The notes under the pieces are model-generated. The model was not told the origin of the DNA and did not search any database. It worked only from the letters and a program-made list of their open reading frames with translations. A program made the translations under genes and the position numbers. This document shows positions 4,972 to 6,200 of a stretch of DNA of 6,200 bases, piece after piece (positions within the stretch are counted from its first letter, which is position 1; each line of letters starts with the position of its first letter). Source of the stretch: Bacteroidales bacterium (GTDB lineage: Bacteria > Bacteroidota > Bacteroidia > Bacteroidales > WCHB1-69); NCBI GenBank assembly GCA_031273515.1, contig JAISRU010000248.1:1-6200 (forward strand), read 5' to 3'.

Positions 4972-6200
4972 TTATCTGTGTTTAATTAAGTTTCTTAAAT
5001 CTCCCTGCCTGCCTCCTGCAGATATTGTTTTCATCATTTTACGCATACTTTCAAATTGTTTTAAAAGTTTATTTACATCCTGAACGTCTGTTCCGCTGCC
5101 TTGGGAAATTCTTTTCCTTCTGCTGCCGTTGATAGCGGAAGGATTACTGCGTTCAAACGGGGTCATAGAGCCAATAATTGCTTCAATATTTTTAAAAGTG
5201 TCATTATCAAAATCCATATCTTTTGCCATTCTGCCTAATCCGGGGATCATGCTCATCAGACTTTTAACGTTGCCCATTTTTTTGACCTGACGAATTTGGT
5301 CGATAAAATCATTGAAATCAAACTGATCTTTTGCCAATTTCTTTTGGATTCTGCGGATTTGTTCTTCGTCATATTGTTCCTGTGCCTTTTCGACAAAACT
5401 GACAATATCGCCCATTCCCAAGATGCGGTCTGCCATGCGGGAAGGATAAAAAACATCCAGATCGTTCATTTTTTCGCCTGTCCCGATAAACTTAATGGGT
5501 TTTTCCACCACATAGCGGATCGTTAAGGCTGCTCCTCCGCGAGTATCTCCGTCTAATTTTGTGAGGATAATTCCATCAAAATTGAGTTTATCGTAAAATG
5601 CTTTTGCCGTATTGACCGCATCCTGACCTGTCATTGCATCCACGACAAACAATATTTCATGCGGAGAAACGGCGTCTTTGATATTGCCGATTTCATTCAT
5701 CATGTCGTTATCAATAGCCAGACGTCCTGCCGTATCGATAATCACAACCTGATACCCTTCCTGTTTAGCCTGAGACACTCCTTTCTTTGCCAAATCGACG
5801 GGCTTTGAATTGCCTTCTTCCGTGAAGACGTCCACTCCGATTTGCGACCCCAATATTTTCAGTTGTTCTATTGCCGCAGGACGATACACGTCGCCTGCCA
5901 CCAAAAGTACTTTTTTGTTCTTCTTACTTTTGAGGAAATGAGCCAGTTTAGCGGCATGTGTAGTTTTTCCTGATCCTTGCAGTCCTGCCATCAGGACGAC
6001 AGTCGGAGAAGATTTCAGGTTCAGTTCGTCATGTTCTGCACCCATGAGTTTCACGAGTTCATTGTGGACGATTTTCACCATCAACTGTCCGGGAGAAACA
6101 GACTTTAATACATTCTGACCGACCGCTTCACGTTTTATTTTATCCGTTAATTCTTTAGCGATTTTATAACTGACGTCCGCATCCAACAAGGCTTTGCGAA
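4972..6200 (-). CDS. ffh: Signal recognition particle protein Ffh, 5' end outside window
   Basis: Ffh is the SRP54-type GTPase that binds signal sequences on ribosomes together with 4.5S RNA and delivers the complexes to FtsY at the inner membrane. The open frame continues to the window edge (RKALLDADVS is readable), so the start lies outside. Comparison with 'ALLEADV' near residue 40 of E. coli Ffh suggests about 35 residues are missing. Counting from the leucine at 6189, the motifs are P-loop GLQGSGKTT (69-77), DVYRPAA (100-106), DTAGRL (152-157), TKLDGD (210-215) and GTGEK (236-240) of the NG domain. The M domain follows: MSMIPGLG (312-319) in the finger-loop region, then SRRKRISQGSG (356-366), the 4.5S RNA-binding motif. 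The C-terminus is basic (LRNLIKHR) and lacks a long methionine-rich tail. A TTG at 6187-6189 is an internal leucine codon and not the start. folD follows after 2 bases. Confidence 0.97.
   Translation of the reverse strand, partial: RKALLDADVSYKIAKELTDKIKREAVGQNVLKSVSPGQLMVKIVHNELVKLMGAEHDELNLKSSPTVVLMAGLQGSGKTTHAAKLAHFLKSKKNKKVLLVAGDVYRPAAIEQLKILGSQIGVDVFTEEGNSKPVDLAKKGVSQAKQEGYQVVIIDTAGRLAIDNDMMNEIGNIKDAVSPHEILFVVDAMTGQDAVNTAKAFYDKLNFDGIILTKLDGDTRGGAALTIRYVVEKPIKFIGTGEKMNDLDVFYPSRMADRILGMGDIVSFVEKAQEQYDEEQIRRIQKKLAKDQFDFNDFIDQIRQVKKMGNVKSLMSMIPGLGRMAKDMDFDNDTFKNIEAIIGSMTPFERSNPSAINGSRRKRISQGSGTDVQDVNKLLKQFESMRKMMKTISAGGRQGDLRNLIKHR

Noticed and set aside
6187..6189. TTG as the start codon of ffh
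   Set aside because: The frame continues upstream as RKAL, matching the conserved '+.ALL.ADV' segment of the Ffh N domain, so this is an internal leucine.

Overview
This window looks like housekeeping chromosome from a member of the Bacteroidota, most likely the Bacteroidales. That placement is an inference from protein style (RsmE, the DUF3352-like protein and Ffh all read like Bacteroidales versions), the lack of Shine-Dalgarno sequences before most starts, a TAnnTTTG-type promoter candidate, and the kind of intergenic repeat present. No marker gene fixes the genus. I see no prophage, insertion sequence, CRISPR, toxin-antitoxin or defence genes.

Layout from left to right. Bases 1-124 are the end of a plus-strand gene, the C-terminal STAS tail of a SulP-type anion transporter. 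A 91-base convergent gap follows, holding a good minus-strand intrinsic terminator (164-197). Everything else is on the minus strand. In transcription order (right to left) it is ffh (5' end outside the window), folD, a 217-base gap made almost entirely of a repeat element (about 3891-4086), rsmE, rnhB, a membrane-anchored DUF3352-like protein of unknown function, and a COG0731-type radical SAM protein of unknown function.

ffh and folD are 2 bases apart. rsmE and rnhB overlap by 7 bases, rnhB and the DUF3352-like gene are 3 bases apart, and the radical SAM gene follows after 27 bases. This suggests two tightly packed transcription units, or one interrupted by the repeat element, ending at the terminator at 164-197. 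The radical SAM gene may also have its own promoter. The known products serve basic cell functions: co-translational membrane targeting (Ffh), one-carbon folate metabolism (FolD), 16S rRNA methylation (RsmE) and removal of RNA from DNA (RNase HII).

The most unusual part is the intergenic element at 3891-4086. It is bounded by an 18-bp inverted repeat with one bulged base, and filled with about 15 degenerate 9-10 base units in several sequence families. It fills the space between the folD stop codon and the rsmE start. The two genes of unknown function are the other places where something undescribed could lie.
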